From an uncultured Collinsella sp. (GTDB lineage Bacteria > Actinomycetota > Coriobacteriia > Coriobacteriales > Coriobacteriaceae), in contig CAUEQD010000020.1 of the NCBI GenBank assembly GCA_959019945.1, positions 1-38,028 on the forward strand: a DNA stretch of 38,028 bases, written 5' to 3'. A model generated the notes under the pieces. That model worked only from the letters and a program-made list of their open reading frames with translations, did not search any database and was not told the origin of the DNA. Position 1 is the stretch's first letter. The number at the start of each line of letters is the position of its first letter. The translations under genes and the position numbers were made by a program. Below, piece by piece: positions 1 through 7,857 of this stretch.

Positions 1-69
1 GGGTCAGCCCGTGGGAGGCCAGGGCGCCGCTGACCGGTGGACGGCACCGAGCCGTCATCGAGCTTAGAA
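1..69. other. Unassigned left edge of the window
   Basis: These bases precede a strong terminator, so they are probably the 3' end of an upstream plus-strand gene or RNA. One frame closes at TAG 65-67 (ending ...TAPSRHRA), but the peptide is too short to identify. A small hairpin, GACGGC/GCCGTC at about 40-57, is also present. I cannot say whether this is coding. Confidence 0.3.
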
Positions 70-99
70 GGGGGAGGCCTCGCGGCCTCCCCCTTTTTT
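70..99 (+). terminator. Intrinsic terminator of the upstream unit
   Basis: A 10-bp perfect stem, GGGGGAGGCC (70-79) with GGCCTCCCCC (84-93), has a TCGC loop and is followed by six T. It separates the upstream unit from the acpS operon. Confidence 0.9.
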
Positions 100-149
100 G
101 CGTTTACGGGTTTTTGTCTCACATAGTGGCTGTGTTTTATAACCCTCGT

Positions 150-179
150 TTGTCGCATCTTCTGTGAACGGGCTACAAT
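150..179 (+). promoter_or_regulatory. Probable promoter of the acpS-tsaD operon
   Basis: TTGTCG (150-155), an 18-bp spacer and TACAAT (174-179) resemble a vegetative promoter. Transcription would start near 186, about 23 bases before the acpS start. No other good promoter is seen before the end of the six-gene run. Confidence 0.6.
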
Positions 180-208
180 AACTTAGTCTGTGCGATATGG
201 AGGTGAAC

Positions 209-748
209 ATGGCTGAAGCTGGTATCGGCGTTGATATCGTCGAGATTTCCCGCATGAAATCAATTCTTGAAAAGACGCCGTCGTTTGCTCGGCGTGTGTT
301 TACCGAAGAAGAGCGTGCGTATTGCGATGCATCATCGCGTCCCGCTGCTCACTATGCGAGTCGCTTTGCTTCGCGCGAGGCGGTGCTTAAAGCTCTCGGC
401 ACGGGTTTTAGTCAAGGCGTGGGTCGCAAGGATGTTTCGGTAACGCGTGATAAACTCGGCAAACCGAAGGCGCTGCTTTCGGGCCGTGCTCTCGAGATCG
501 CTCAAGAACTGGGTGTTGTTGAGGTCGCTCTTTCCATTACGCTTACGGGAGACTTGGCCGTTGCGAATGCCATCGCGATTACCGAAGATGCTCGACCTAA
601 GCCAAAAGATGAAAAACTGAGCACCAAGAAACGCGTTGCGCAGACATTTAAAGAGGCTCGCTCTGTTTTAGATGAGCTTGAGCAGCTGCAGAATTCAGCA
701 TTGACGGAGCACCTGGGCGATGCTTCGCAAGATACGCTAGGAGCATAG
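209..748 (+). CDS. acpS: Holo-[acyl-carrier-protein] synthase with a C-terminal extension
   Basis: AcpS moves 4'-phosphopantetheine from CoA to a serine of acyl carrier protein, activating it for fatty acid synthesis in the cytoplasm. The N-terminal GIGVDIVEI carries the metal-binding aspartate, and FASREAVLKAL carries the second metal/CoA-binding Glu-Lys signature. An in-frame ATG lies at 197, but GGAGGTG at 199-205 is correctly spaced for the ATG at 209, giving 179 residues. AcpS proteins are usually about 120-130 residues. The family domain ends near residue 126, and about 50 charged, Lys/Glu-rich residues follow, with no domain that I recognise. The stop codon abuts the nnr start, so the two are translationally linked. 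It is the first gene of a six-gene operon. Confidence 0.93.
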   Translation: MAEAGIGVDIVEISRMKSILEKTPSFARRVFTEEERAYCDASSRPAAHYASRFASREAVLKALGTGFSQGVGRKDVSVTRDKLGKPKALLSGRALEIAQELGVVEVALSITLTGDLAVANAIAITEDARPKPKDEKLSTKKRVAQTFKEARSVLDELEQLQNSALTEHLGDASQDTLGA

Positions 749-2365
749 ATGAAACCGGTTTTGAGTACCGAAGAAGTCGTTCGTCTCGAGGATATCATCG
801 AACGAGAAGGGACTTCGAAGGCCGAGCTTATGGAGCTGGCGGGTGAGTTTGCCGCCAACGAGGTCTTGAAGCTCAATCCCGATCGGGTTCTCGTTCTGGT
901 CGGTTTTGGTAATAATGGCGGCGACGGTTGGGTTGCCGCCGATATCCTGAGCCATAAGGGTGTGGACGTGGATATCGTTTCTCCGGTTGAGCCGGATGAG
1001 ATTCCTGCTGCTCTGGCACGTCATGTTGCTCGTCGTACGGCCGGCCGCGATGTGCACGTTTGCGTCGGCCCCTCGCGTGATGAACTCGAGGTTTTGATCG
1101 ATAAGGCCGATGTTGTTGTCGATGCCATTTTTGGTACCGGTTTCCACGGGAATCTGCGTGCGCCGTTCTCCATTTGGATTCCTACGGTCAATGAATGCGC
1201 CGATTGTGTCGTATCCATTGATGTCCCCTCGGGCCTGAATGCCGAGACGGGCGTTGTTGATGACGACTGCATTCGTGCCGAGCATACGGTGACGATGATT
1301 GCGCCCAAGATTGGTCTGTATAGCGCTGATGGCCCTGAGTATGCTGGCGATTTGATCTGCGGCAATCTTTACGACCGTCTTGACGAGGTCATCGATGATG
1401 TCGACCACGCCGCCGAGATTGTCGAGCCCGGTGACTTAGTTGATTACTTTGCTCCACTACCTACGAATATCGATAAGTATTCCCGTGGCTCTGTGCTTAT
1501 TGTCGCCGGATCTGCGCAATATCCTGGTGCTGCCATTATGGCGGCCAAGTCTGCAGCTCGCGCGGGTGCTGGTTACGTGGCAGTCGCGGCTCCTGACGCC
1601 TGCGCCAATCTTATCCGCATGGCACTTCCTTCGATTCCCGTCTTTGCTATTCCGTCTGATTCCCGCGGCTCCTTTGGCGCCGCTGCGCGCATGACGGTGT
1701 GCGAGATTGCAAAGAAGTACAGCTGTGTACTGTGCGGTCCCGGTATGACGACATCTGCCGGCGCTATGCAGGTGGTTTCGGGCTTGCTCGAGCTTGATGT
1801 GCCGCTTATCTTGGACGCCGATGCACTCAACTGCCTTGCTAAGATTGCCATTGACGGTATTGATAGTAATCCCGAGATGTATCGTCGCGAGCAGCCGTTG
1901 GTTATGACGCCGCACTATCGTGAGCTTTCGCGTCTGGTTGCCGGCGACGAGGTGAACGACCTTGGTACCGCGATTGCGGCCGCGCAGAAGGTTGTCTGGG
2001 CTGCAGGCTCCGACAATCTGGTGGTCATTGCCAAGGGGCCGACGACGGCTATCTGTGGCGTTGAGCGTGTGCTGCTGCCGCTCTCGGGTCCGGCTTCTCT
2101 GGCAACTGCCGGTTCGGGTGATGTTCTCGCGGGTATTTTGGCCGGCACGCTTGCCACCATGCGCGACGAGATGGATCGTTGGGAGTTGCTGTATTCGTAC
2201 GCCGTCGCACTTCACAGCTACGCCGGTTTTGCTGCGGCGACGGAGTATGGTGAGAAGAGCGTCATCGCGACCGATCTTATCGACTTGATCGGTCCTGCCA
2301 TGGAACTGGCGGCAAAGGATGCGCTCGAAGATCTGGGAATCATGGACGAAGGGTCGGATGACTAA
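749..2365 (+). CDS. nnr: Bifunctional NAD(P)H-hydrate epimerase/dehydratase
   Basis: This enzyme repairs hydrated NADH and NADPH: the N-terminal domain interconverts the R and S hydrates and the C-terminal ribokinase-like domain dehydrates the S form using ADP or ATP. The YjeF_N domain covers roughly residues 1-215, with the loop GFGNNGGDGW at 52-61. The C-terminal domain starts near residue 240 (GSVLIVAGSAQYPGA). It includes LDADALN, MTPHYRE and the nucleotide-binding TAGSGDVLAG near residue 452. The length of 538 residues is normal for the fused form. Its ATG directly follows the acpS stop, and alr starts 2 bases after its own stop. Confidence 0.95.
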   Translation: MKPVLSTEEVVRLEDIIEREGTSKAELMELAGEFAANEVLKLNPDRVLVLVGFGNNGGDGWVAADILSHKGVDVDIVSPVEPDEIPAALARHVARRTAGRDVHVCVGPSRDELEVLIDKADVVVDAIFGTGFHGNLRAPFSIWIPTVNECADCVVSIDVPSGLNAETGVVDDDCIRAEHTVTMIAPKIGLYSADGPEYAGDLICGNLYDRLDEVIDDVDHAAEIVEPGDLVDYFAPLPTNIDKYSRGSVLIVAGSAQYPGAAIMAAKSAARAGAGYVAVAAPDACANLIRMALPSIPVFAIPSDSRGSFGAAARMTVCEIAKKYSCVLCGPGMTTSAGAMQVVSGLLELDVPLILDADALNCLAKIAIDGIDSNPEMYRREQPLVMTPHYRELSRLVAGDEVNDLGTAIAAAQKVVWAAGSDNLVVIAKGPTTAICGVERVLLPLSGPASLATAGSGDVLAGILAGTLATMRDEMDRWELLYSYAVALHSYAGFAAATEYGEKSVIATDLIDLIGPAMELAAKDALEDLGIMDEGSDD

Positions 2366-2367
2366 TC

Positions 2368-3513
2368 ATGAATAAAGCCGATTTGACGCGCTGGTCCTGG
2401 GTCGAGATCGACCGCGGGGCGCTCCGTCGCAACACGAGGGCCTATAAGAACTTGCTGAATCCACGTCAGCGCCTGTGCTGCGTGGTCAAGGCCGATGCTT
2501 ATGGTCATGGAGCTGTTGAGTGCGCCAAGATCATGTATTCGGCCGGTGCCGACATGTTTGCCGTGGCGACGGTTAACGAGGGCGTTGAGCTCCGACAGGG
2601 CGGGATAACGAAACCCATCCTCATCCTAAGCGAGCCGCCTATCGAGGCCATTCCGACGTTGCTCGAGTTTGATATCATGCCCTCGGTCTATACGTCTGAC
2701 TTTGCTCTTGCGTATGGCGAATGTGCCGTCGCGGCGGGCAAGGTGGGCAAGTATCATCTCGCCATCGAGACGGGCATGAACCGCATCGGCGTACATTACA
2801 CGCAGGTGCTCGACTTTGTCCGCGGTATAAATTTCCATCGCGGTATTCAGTGCGACGGCGTATTTACGCACTTCGCCACGGCCGATGAACCTTCGGGCTG
2901 GGACTACAAGCTGCAGTGTCAGCGCTTTACCGAGGCCGTTCAGGCCATTAAGGATGCGGGTTTTGAGTGCGGTATCGTGCACTGCGCCAACACGCCGTCC
3001 TCGATGCTCGACCCCTCGATGCATTTTGATATGATCCGCGCCGGCATTGGCTTGTATGGCATGCAGCCGTGCGAGCTGAGTGGCCGCGTGATGCAGCTTG
3101 ATCCCGTTATGAGCGTCCATGCGCGCGTGACGCGCGTGGCACACCCTGCGATGGGTGAGGGCGTGGGCTACGGTTTTACCTACCGCGTACCGCGTACGCG
3201 CGTTCAGATCTGCACGCTGCCGATCGGTTATGCCGATGGCCTATCGCGTACGCTTTCCAATCGTATGGATGTGCTGTATCGCGGCGAGCGCGTGCATCAG
3301 GTTGGCAATATCTGCATGGACCAGTTTATGGTCGCCATTCAGTCCAACCCGGCACACGAGATTCCCGAGGCCGAACATGGTGATGAGATGATTATTGTCG
3401 GCCGCGATGGCGATGCCGAGATCACTATGGACGAGATGGCGCGCCTACGCGGTACGATTAACTACGAGGTCGCCTGCGGCTTTGGCATGCGTCTCGACAA
3501 GGTCTACGTGTAG
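2368..3513 (+). CDS. alr: Alanine racemase
   Basis: Alr is the PLP enzyme that converts L-alanine to D-alanine for peptidoglycan. The PLP lysine is K41 in VVKADAYGHG, and the second catalytic base, tyrosine, lies in GYGFTY near residue 267. MNRIGVH and NICMDQFM are further family signatures. At 381 residues it has the usual length with no truncation. It starts 2 bases after nnr. The order acpS-nnr-alr-tsaE matches a common arrangement in Gram-positive bacteria, which supports the assignment of the neighbours. Confidence 0.96.
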   Translation: MNKADLTRWSWVEIDRGALRRNTRAYKNLLNPRQRLCCVVKADAYGHGAVECAKIMYSAGADMFAVATVNEGVELRQGGITKPILILSEPPIEAIPTLLEFDIMPSVYTSDFALAYGECAVAAGKVGKYHLAIETGMNRIGVHYTQVLDFVRGINFHRGIQCDGVFTHFATADEPSGWDYKLQCQRFTEAVQAIKDAGFECGIVHCANTPSSMLDPSMHFDMIRAGIGLYGMQPCELSGRVMQLDPVMSVHARVTRVAHPAMGEGVGYGFTYRVPRTRVQICTLPIGYADGLSRTLSNRMDVLYRGERVHQVGNICMDQFMVAIQSNPAHEIPEAEHGDEMIIVGRDGDAEITMDEMARLRGTINYEVACGFGMRLDKVYV

Positions 3514-3521
3514 GAGCCGCT

Positions 3522-4142
3522 ATGGGCGTCATGCACATCCCCGGCCATACCCATCAGGCACCACGTGAGGTCGCACTCGAGGAAATTGAGGCCGTTCTGG
3601 GCGATTGTCACCTCTGCCAGCTCTACCAGTCGCGTCACAATATCGTGTTTGGCGTGGGAAACCCCCGCGCTCGCGTGATGTTTATTGGTGAGGCGCCGGG
3701 ACGCAACGAGGATTTGCAGGGCGAGCCCTTTGTGGGGGCGGCAGGCGAGGATCTCAACGGCATTTTGTCGCTGGCGGGGCTCAAACGCGAAGACGTCTAC
3801 ATTGCCAACGTGCTTAAGTGCCGCCCGCCGGGAAACCGCAATCCGCGTCCCGAGGAAGTGCTGGCTTGCTCGCCGTTTTTGCGTGAGCAGATTCGAAGCA
3901 TCTGGCCTGATATTATCGTGACGCTCGGCAACCCCGCGACGCACTTTGTGCTTAAGACCGAGATTGGCATTACTAAGCTGCGCGGCAGGTTCCACCAGAT
4001 GGGGCATTTTGTAGTAATGCCCACTTTTCATCCGGCAGCAGCGCTGCGCAATCCGGCGTGGCAGGAGCTGCTGGAGGAAGACTTTAAGATGCTGGGCGAT
4101 TATCTGGAGCGACATCCCGCACCAGAGGACGCCTCGGAATAA
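3522..4142 (+). CDS. Uracil-DNA glycosylase, family 4 (Fe-S type)
   Basis: This enzyme removes uracil from DNA, starting base-excision repair after cytosine deamination or dUTP misincorporation. Four cysteines, C29, C32, C100 and C116, match the [4Fe-4S] ligand pattern of family-4 enzymes. The active-site loop GEAPGRNED and the second loop HPAAALR are both present. At 206 residues it is typical in length, and it starts 8 bases after alr. It does not look like the related DNA-polymerase-fused form, because there is no extra domain. A repair gene inside this operon has no obvious functional tie to its neighbours. Confidence 0.92.
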   Translation: MGVMHIPGHTHQAPREVALEEIEAVLGDCHLCQLYQSRHNIVFGVGNPRARVMFIGEAPGRNEDLQGEPFVGAAGEDLNGILSLAGLKREDVYIANVLKCRPPGNRNPRPEEVLACSPFLREQIRSIWPDIIVTLGNPATHFVLKTEIGITKLRGRFHQMGHFVVMPTFHPAAALRNPAWQELLEEDFKMLGDYLERHPAPEDASE

Positions 4143-4154
4143 TAAGGAGCATAT

Positions 4155-4661
4155 ATGTCCCTGGAGCGCCTGGGGGTAGGTACTTACAAAACGACTTGCG
4201 CTGCCGATACGGAGTACTTTGGCGAGCTAATTGCACCGTGCCTTGAGGACGGCGATGTGCTCATCCTGACCGGTGGCCTGGGAGTGGGCAAAACTCACTT
4301 TACCAAGGGCGTCTCGCGCGGGCTGGGCGATGGGCATATGGTTACGAGTCCTACGTTTGCGCTCATGGCCGTTCACGATCAAGGTCGTATTCCGCTGTTT
4401 CACTTTGATCTATACCGCCTGGAGCATGCCTACGAGCTCGAGGATACGGGCATTTTCGATGTGCTGGGCTATGAGGGTGCTTGCCTGCTGGAATGGGGCG
4501 AACAATTCCAGGACGAGCTGACGGATGAGTATCTTTCGGTGACGCTCAAGCGTGATGAGGGCGACAGCGATGTGCGAACGATAACGCTTGAGGCGCACGG
4601 TGACCGCGCAATGGAGCTTTCCCATTTGATTGATAAGGCTGTACAAGATGAGCTTGCATAA
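4155..4661 (+). CDS. tsaE: tRNA t6A biosynthesis ATPase TsaE
   Basis: TsaE is the small ATPase that, with TsaB and TsaD, makes N6-threonylcarbamoyladenosine at position 37 of tRNAs reading ANN codons. Walker A is GGLGVGKT (residues 40-47). SPTFALM and the FDLYRLE motif are characteristic of the family. There are 168 residues, slightly longer than many homologues. The GAGC before ATATATG suits the start at 4155. The last 14 bases overlap the next gene, which encodes the TsaB and TsaD partners, so the three t6A components are translated from one message. Confidence 0.95.
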   Translation: MSLERLGVGTYKTTCAADTEYFGELIAPCLEDGDVLILTGGLGVGKTHFTKGVSRGLGDGHMVTSPTFALMAVHDQGRIPLFHFDLYRLEHAYELEDTGIFDVLGYEGACLLEWGEQFQDELTDEYLSVTLKRDEGDSDVRTITLEAHGDRAMELSHLIDKAVQDELA

Positions 4662-7032
4662 CGACAACGCGCTGGTGGTGGCGCTCGATACCTCGACCGA
4701 CATGCTTGCCTGCGCGGCAAGCTGGATTGATGGGCAGACGGGCGAGACGAAGCTCGTGAGTGGCGACCACATGTGTCGCCGTCACGCCAACGTTGAGCTC
4801 GTGAATACCGTTGATGGCGTGCTGGCTCAAGCCGGTCTGGATCGCAGCGATGTTGGTTGCTATGTGGTCGGCCGCGGCCCGGGGTCCTTTACGGGTGTGC
4901 GCATCGGCATCTCCACTGCCAAGGGCCTCGCACGTGGTGCCAATGTTCCGCTGCTGGGCGTGTCGACGCTCGACGCTTGCGCTTGGACGGCGTGGAAGGC
5001 TGGCGTGCGCGGCAAGCTTGGTATCTTGGCCGATGCTATGCGCGGTGAGGTATATCCGGCGCTGTATATGCTGGTCGATGAGGGCCCCGAGCGTCAATTT
5101 GAGCGCGAACACGTGGTCAAGGCCGCCGTGGCGCTCGATGAGTGGCGCCAAGCAGCGGACTGGGACCAGGTTCAGCTGACCGGTGACGGTCTCGTGCGCT
5201 ATGGCAAGCTGCTGGGTGAGGACGAGACCGCCCGCTGCGTGGAGTGCGACCTGTGGTGGCCTTCGGGCGAGGGCTTGCTGCTCGCGCACGCTGCGGGTGA
5301 CGGCGATCCGGCCCGCGTCCTGCCGATTTACACGCGCCTTTCGGATGCCGAGGAAAACGAGCGCAAGCGTCTTGGTCTTGCTGAGAGTGCACAGAGCGAA
5401 ATTACGGGCGTTGCTGATGAGCTCGCCGGTCGTCATCTGCAGTTCCGTCCCATGGGCGCGGCGGATGCCGAGGGCGCGAGCGCGCTGGAGGCTGCCTGCT
5501 TTGAAGGTGCCGGACACGAGGCGTGGACGCCGGGCATGTTCCTGTCCGAACTGGGCGAGGACGTCGCTGCGCCGCGTAGTTGGTGGGTGGCACACGACGA
5601 CGGCAAGCTACTGGGCCTTGCCGGCGGTATGGTCGTGGACGGTGATGTGCAGATTCTGGATGTCGCCGTCGACTCGGCACATCGCCGTGAGGGCATTGCC
5701 CGCAAGCTGCTGTCGCATGTGAGCTATGATGCCCAGATGCTCGGCTGCACCACGGCTTCGCTCGAGGTCGAGGACGGCAACGAGGGCGCGATTGCGCTCT
5801 ATGCCGCTCTGGGCTTTACCGAGGTGGGTCGTCGTCGCGGCTACTACGGTGTCGGCAAAGACGCCATCGTCATGACGGCCCCACTTCCCCTCGTACTTCC
5901 GGTCGATAACGCCTCGCCCGAGCCGACGGCGGCAGAGCAGCGCGTATGGCCGCTGCCTGCGCCTGGGCGCTCCGAGGGGGAGCGTGCCGAAATTGAGCGC
6001 CGCCGCCTAGTGCTCGCTATCGAGAGCTCCTGCGACGAGACGGCCGTGGCGATTATCGATGCGGATGGCAATATGCTGGCCAACCAGGTGTCGACACAGA
6101 TTGATTTTCACGCCCGCTTTGGCGGCGTGGTGCCCGAGATCGCCTCGCGTAAACACGTTGAGGTGATTGTGAGTGTCGTGGATGCGGCGCTCGAGGATGC
6201 CGCAGCATCGCTTGGTCTTGAGGGTGGAGCCATCGCGCCGAGCGAACTCGCCGCTGTTGGCGTGACGCAGGGTCCGGGCCTGGTGGGTGCTCTGGTAGTG
6301 GGCGTCGCCTTCGCCAAGGGCTTTGCCTATGCCGCCGGCAAGCCGCTCGTGTGCGTCAACCATCTGGAGGGCCATCTGTTCGCCAACCTGCTGGCGCAGC
6401 CCGATCTCAGGCCGCCGTTTATCTTCACGCTCGTCTCGGGCGGTCATACCATGCTCGTGCACGTGAAGGCATGGGGCGACTACGAGGTACTTGGTGAGAC
6501 ACTCGACGATGCTGTGGGCGAGGCCTTCGACAAGGTAGCCAAGGCGTTGGGTCTGGGCTATCCCGGTGGCCCCATCATCTCCAAGCTGGCCGAGACGGGC
6601 AACCCCCGCGCGATCGATTTTCCTCGCGCGCTTAACAGCAGGGGAGACTATCGTTTCTCGCTTTCGGGTCTTAAAACGGCCGTGACGCTCTACATCGAGC
6701 AGGAGACCAAGGCCGGGCGCACGATTCACCTGCCCGATCTGGCGGCTTCGTTTGAGGCAGCCGTCTTTGACGTTCAGTACAAGAAGGCCAAAAACGCCCT
6801 GCATGCCACCGGATGCAAGGAATACTGCATCGGCGGCGGCGTCTCGGCTAATCCGCATCTGCGCGAGATGATGATCAAGAAGCTTGGGCGTCAGGGGATT
6901 CGCGTAACGGTGCCGCCCTTGTCTGCCTGTACCGATAACGCTGCCATGATCGCGGAGGTCGCTCGCCGTAAATTCGACCGAGGTGAAATCTCGCCGTTCG
7001 ACGTCGACGCCGATCCGAACATGACGCTGTAG
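4648..7032 (+). CDS. TsaB-RimI-TsaD three-domain fusion protein
   Basis: This single 794-residue frame has three enzyme domains. Residues 1 to about 255 are TsaB (GRGPGSFTGVRIG), the scaffold subunit of the t6A complex. Residues 262-410 are a RimI-type GNAT acetyltransferase with the acetyl-CoA loop AHRREGIARKL and LYAALGFTEVGRR; RimI acetylates the N-terminal alanine of ribosomal protein S18. A Pro/Glu-rich linker of about 40 residues follows. Residues 452-794 are TsaD, with SSCDET, the metal-binding HLEGH and a C-terminal CTDNAA, and have the usual stand-alone TsaD length. The ATG at 4648 overlaps the tsaE end; a TTG at 4630 is in frame but less likely. TsaC, the remaining component, is not in the window. 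Confidence 0.93.
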   Translation: MSLHNDNALVVALDTSTDMLACAASWIDGQTGETKLVSGDHMCRRHANVELVNTVDGVLAQAGLDRSDVGCYVVGRGPGSFTGVRIGISTAKGLARGANVPLLGVSTLDACAWTAWKAGVRGKLGILADAMRGEVYPALYMLVDEGPERQFEREHVVKAAVALDEWRQAADWDQVQLTGDGLVRYGKLLGEDETARCVECDLWWPSGEGLLLAHAAGDGDPARVLPIYTRLSDAEENERKRLGLAESAQSEITGVADELAGRHLQFRPMGAADAEGASALEAACFEGAGHEAWTPGMFLSELGEDVAAPRSWWVAHDDGKLLGLAGGMVVDGDVQILDVAVDSAHRREGIARKLLSHVSYDAQMLGCTTASLEVEDGNEGAIALYAALGFTEVGRRRGYYGVGKDAIVMTAPLPLVLPVDNASPEPTAAEQRVWPLPAPGRSEGERAEIERRRLVLAIESSCDETAVAIIDADGNMLANQVSTQIDFHARFGGVVPEIASRKHVEVIVSVVDAALEDAAASLGLEGGAIAPSELAAVGVTQGPGLVGALVVGVAFAKGFAYAAGKPLVCVNHLEGHLFANLLAQPDLRPPFIFTLVSGGHTMLVHVKAWGDYEVLGETLDDAVGEAFDKVAKALGLGYPGGPIISKLAETGNPRAIDFPRALNSRGDYRFSLSGLKTAVTLYIEQETKAGRTIHLPDLAASFEAAVFDVQYKKAKNALHATGCKEYCIGGGVSANPHLREMMIKKLGRQGIRVTVPPLSACTDNAAMIAEVARRKFDRGEISPFDVDADPNMTL

Positions 7033-7044
7033 TCGTACGGGTGC

Positions 7045-7197
7045 GGTCCCCGGCCCTGACCGGCCCGGCGGCCCCATATGAACTTTCCTGCTCTACAGTC
7101 CTGCTCACGACGGAGGCCACATTAAGTGGCCTTCTTTGCGTGCGGAACTCGCGATAAAGTTCATATGGGGCCGCCGGGCCGGTCAGGGCCGGGGACC
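7045..7197 (+). repeat. Long hairpin repeat, family A, copy 1
   Basis: The arms 7045-7086 and 7156-7197 are a perfect 42-bp inverted repeat, GC-rich outside and ending CATATGAACTTT next to the centre. The centre, 7087-7155, is 69 nt and contains an inner hairpin around AGGCCACATTAAGTGGCC. It begins 12 bases after the tsaD stop. There is no clean T tract, so it is not a standard terminator. The centre differs from those of copies 2 and 3 at three positions each. Confidence 0.9.
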
Positions 7198-7338
7198 TTT
7201 CTGTATCGATATAGCTTCTGAGCTGGTTTGGCGTCGACAACGTCCAACAAGGTTAACAAGCCAGCGTCGAATTTCCGGCGTTCTTTAGCTGAAAGAAAAA
7301 GTTGGTGTGCGGAGCTTTGCTCCGCATTTGGGATGGGA
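7198..7338. other. Spacer between two hairpin repeats, with a small hairpin
   Basis: No gene is seen here. TGCGGAGC (7308-7315) and GCTCCGCA (7319-7326) form an 8-bp hairpin followed by TTT, a weak terminator candidate on the plus strand. Short open frames in this area derive from the flanking hairpin repeats. Confidence 0.4.
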
Positions 7339-7491
7339 GCCCCTGGGTGCCGCGGGAGCCGGGCGGCGCATATGAACTTTATCGCGAGTTCCGCACGCAA
7401 AGAAGGCCACTTAATGTGGCCTTCGTCTTGCGCAGGACTGTAGAGCAGGAAAGTTCATATGTGCCGCCCGGCTCCCGCGGCTCTCAGGGGC
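7339..7491 (-). repeat. Long hairpin repeat, family A, copy 2 (inverted)
   Basis: The 69-nt centre at 7381-7449 matches the reverse complement of the copy 1 centre at 66 of 69 positions. The arms run from about 7339 to 7380 and 7450 to 7491. They pair over 32 bp beside the centre with one G-T pair, then after a 3-nt mismatch over GCCCCTG/CAGGGGC. The 12 bases nearest the centre match copy 1, but the outer arm sequence does not. It lies opposite in orientation to copy 1, separated by 141 bp. Confidence 0.88.
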
Positions 7492-7588
7492 ATCTCTCAT
7501 GCAAAAACTGTCGTGGGGTAAAGTCTGAGGTCAGTGGCGTTTTATACCGAGAAATCCAAAAAAGTTGAAAATTCATTACAAATTTGCG

Positions 7589-7617
7589 TTGACTTTAGGT
7601 AACTAAAGTTTCATACT
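7589..7617 (+). promoter_or_regulatory. Promoter of cstA
   Basis: TTGACT (7589-7594), a 17-bp spacer and CATACT (7612-7617) form a strong promoter. CTTTAG and CTAAAG, separated by GTAA (7593-7608), form a small palindrome overlapping the -35 box and spacer, a possible repressor site. Transcription would start near 7624, giving a leader of about 230 bases. Confidence 0.75.
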
Positions 7618-7688
7618 CCTTTTCAACCACTGGGGGATGTGAACACGCACGGATCGTTCGCATCATGATTGAAGAGGATTTCTTAGAC

Positions 7689-7733
7689 ATGTTCACGCAT
7701 CAGCTAAACATTATCAGCGTAGTAATTATCTGA
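7689..7733 (+). CDS. Leader peptide rich in Ile and Val codons
   Basis: This 14-residue open frame, MFTHQLNIISVVII, is preceded by GAAGAGG. Seven of its last nine codons are Leu, Ile or Val (CTA, ATT, ATC, GTA, GTA, ATT, ATC), including GTA and CTA, which appear little used in neighbouring genes. It lies between a promoter and an intrinsic terminator. Such peptides are known from ilv-type attenuators, where ribosome stalling at branched-chain codons controls termination. The assignment rests on sequence and context only. Confidence 0.65.
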   Translation: MFTHQLNIISVVII

Positions 7734-7823
7734 TGCGGGTTAGCACATACAGCTAGCCCGTACGATAACGGGCGGCTGATGAAGATGAGGGCCGTCGAGC
7801 GCAACCGACGGCCCTCATTTTTA
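7697..7823 (+). terminator. Attenuator: alternative hairpins and terminator before cstA
   Basis: GCATCAG (7697-7703) can pair with CTGATGC (7730-7736), enclosing the leader codons. CATCAGC (7698-7704) can instead pair with GCTGATG (7775-7781). CGGGTTAGC (7736-7744) pairs with GCTAGCCCG (7752-7760), and this excludes the GCCCGT/ACGGGC hairpin (7756-7773). The terminator stem is GAGGGCCGTCG (7787-7797) with CGACGGCCCTC (7806-7816), followed by ATTTTTA. These competing structures fit ribosome-mediated attenuation. Confidence 0.75.
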
Positions 7824-7857
7824 TGTCTAGGAAGTTCTTTTTAGAGGAGGAAATGTA

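Noticed and set aside
4630..4647. TTG start for the TsaB-RimI-TsaD gene
   Set aside because: The ATG at 4648 begins directly at the TsaB domain and gives the compact overlap with tsaE. The extra six residues have no support.
6875..7568. Short open frames over the hairpin repeats sharing a YELYREFRTQRRPLNVA-like peptide
   Set aside because: They are translations of the repeated 69-nt centre and stems, have no ribosome sites, and run through both arms of the hairpins. The peptide similarity comes from the DNA repeat.
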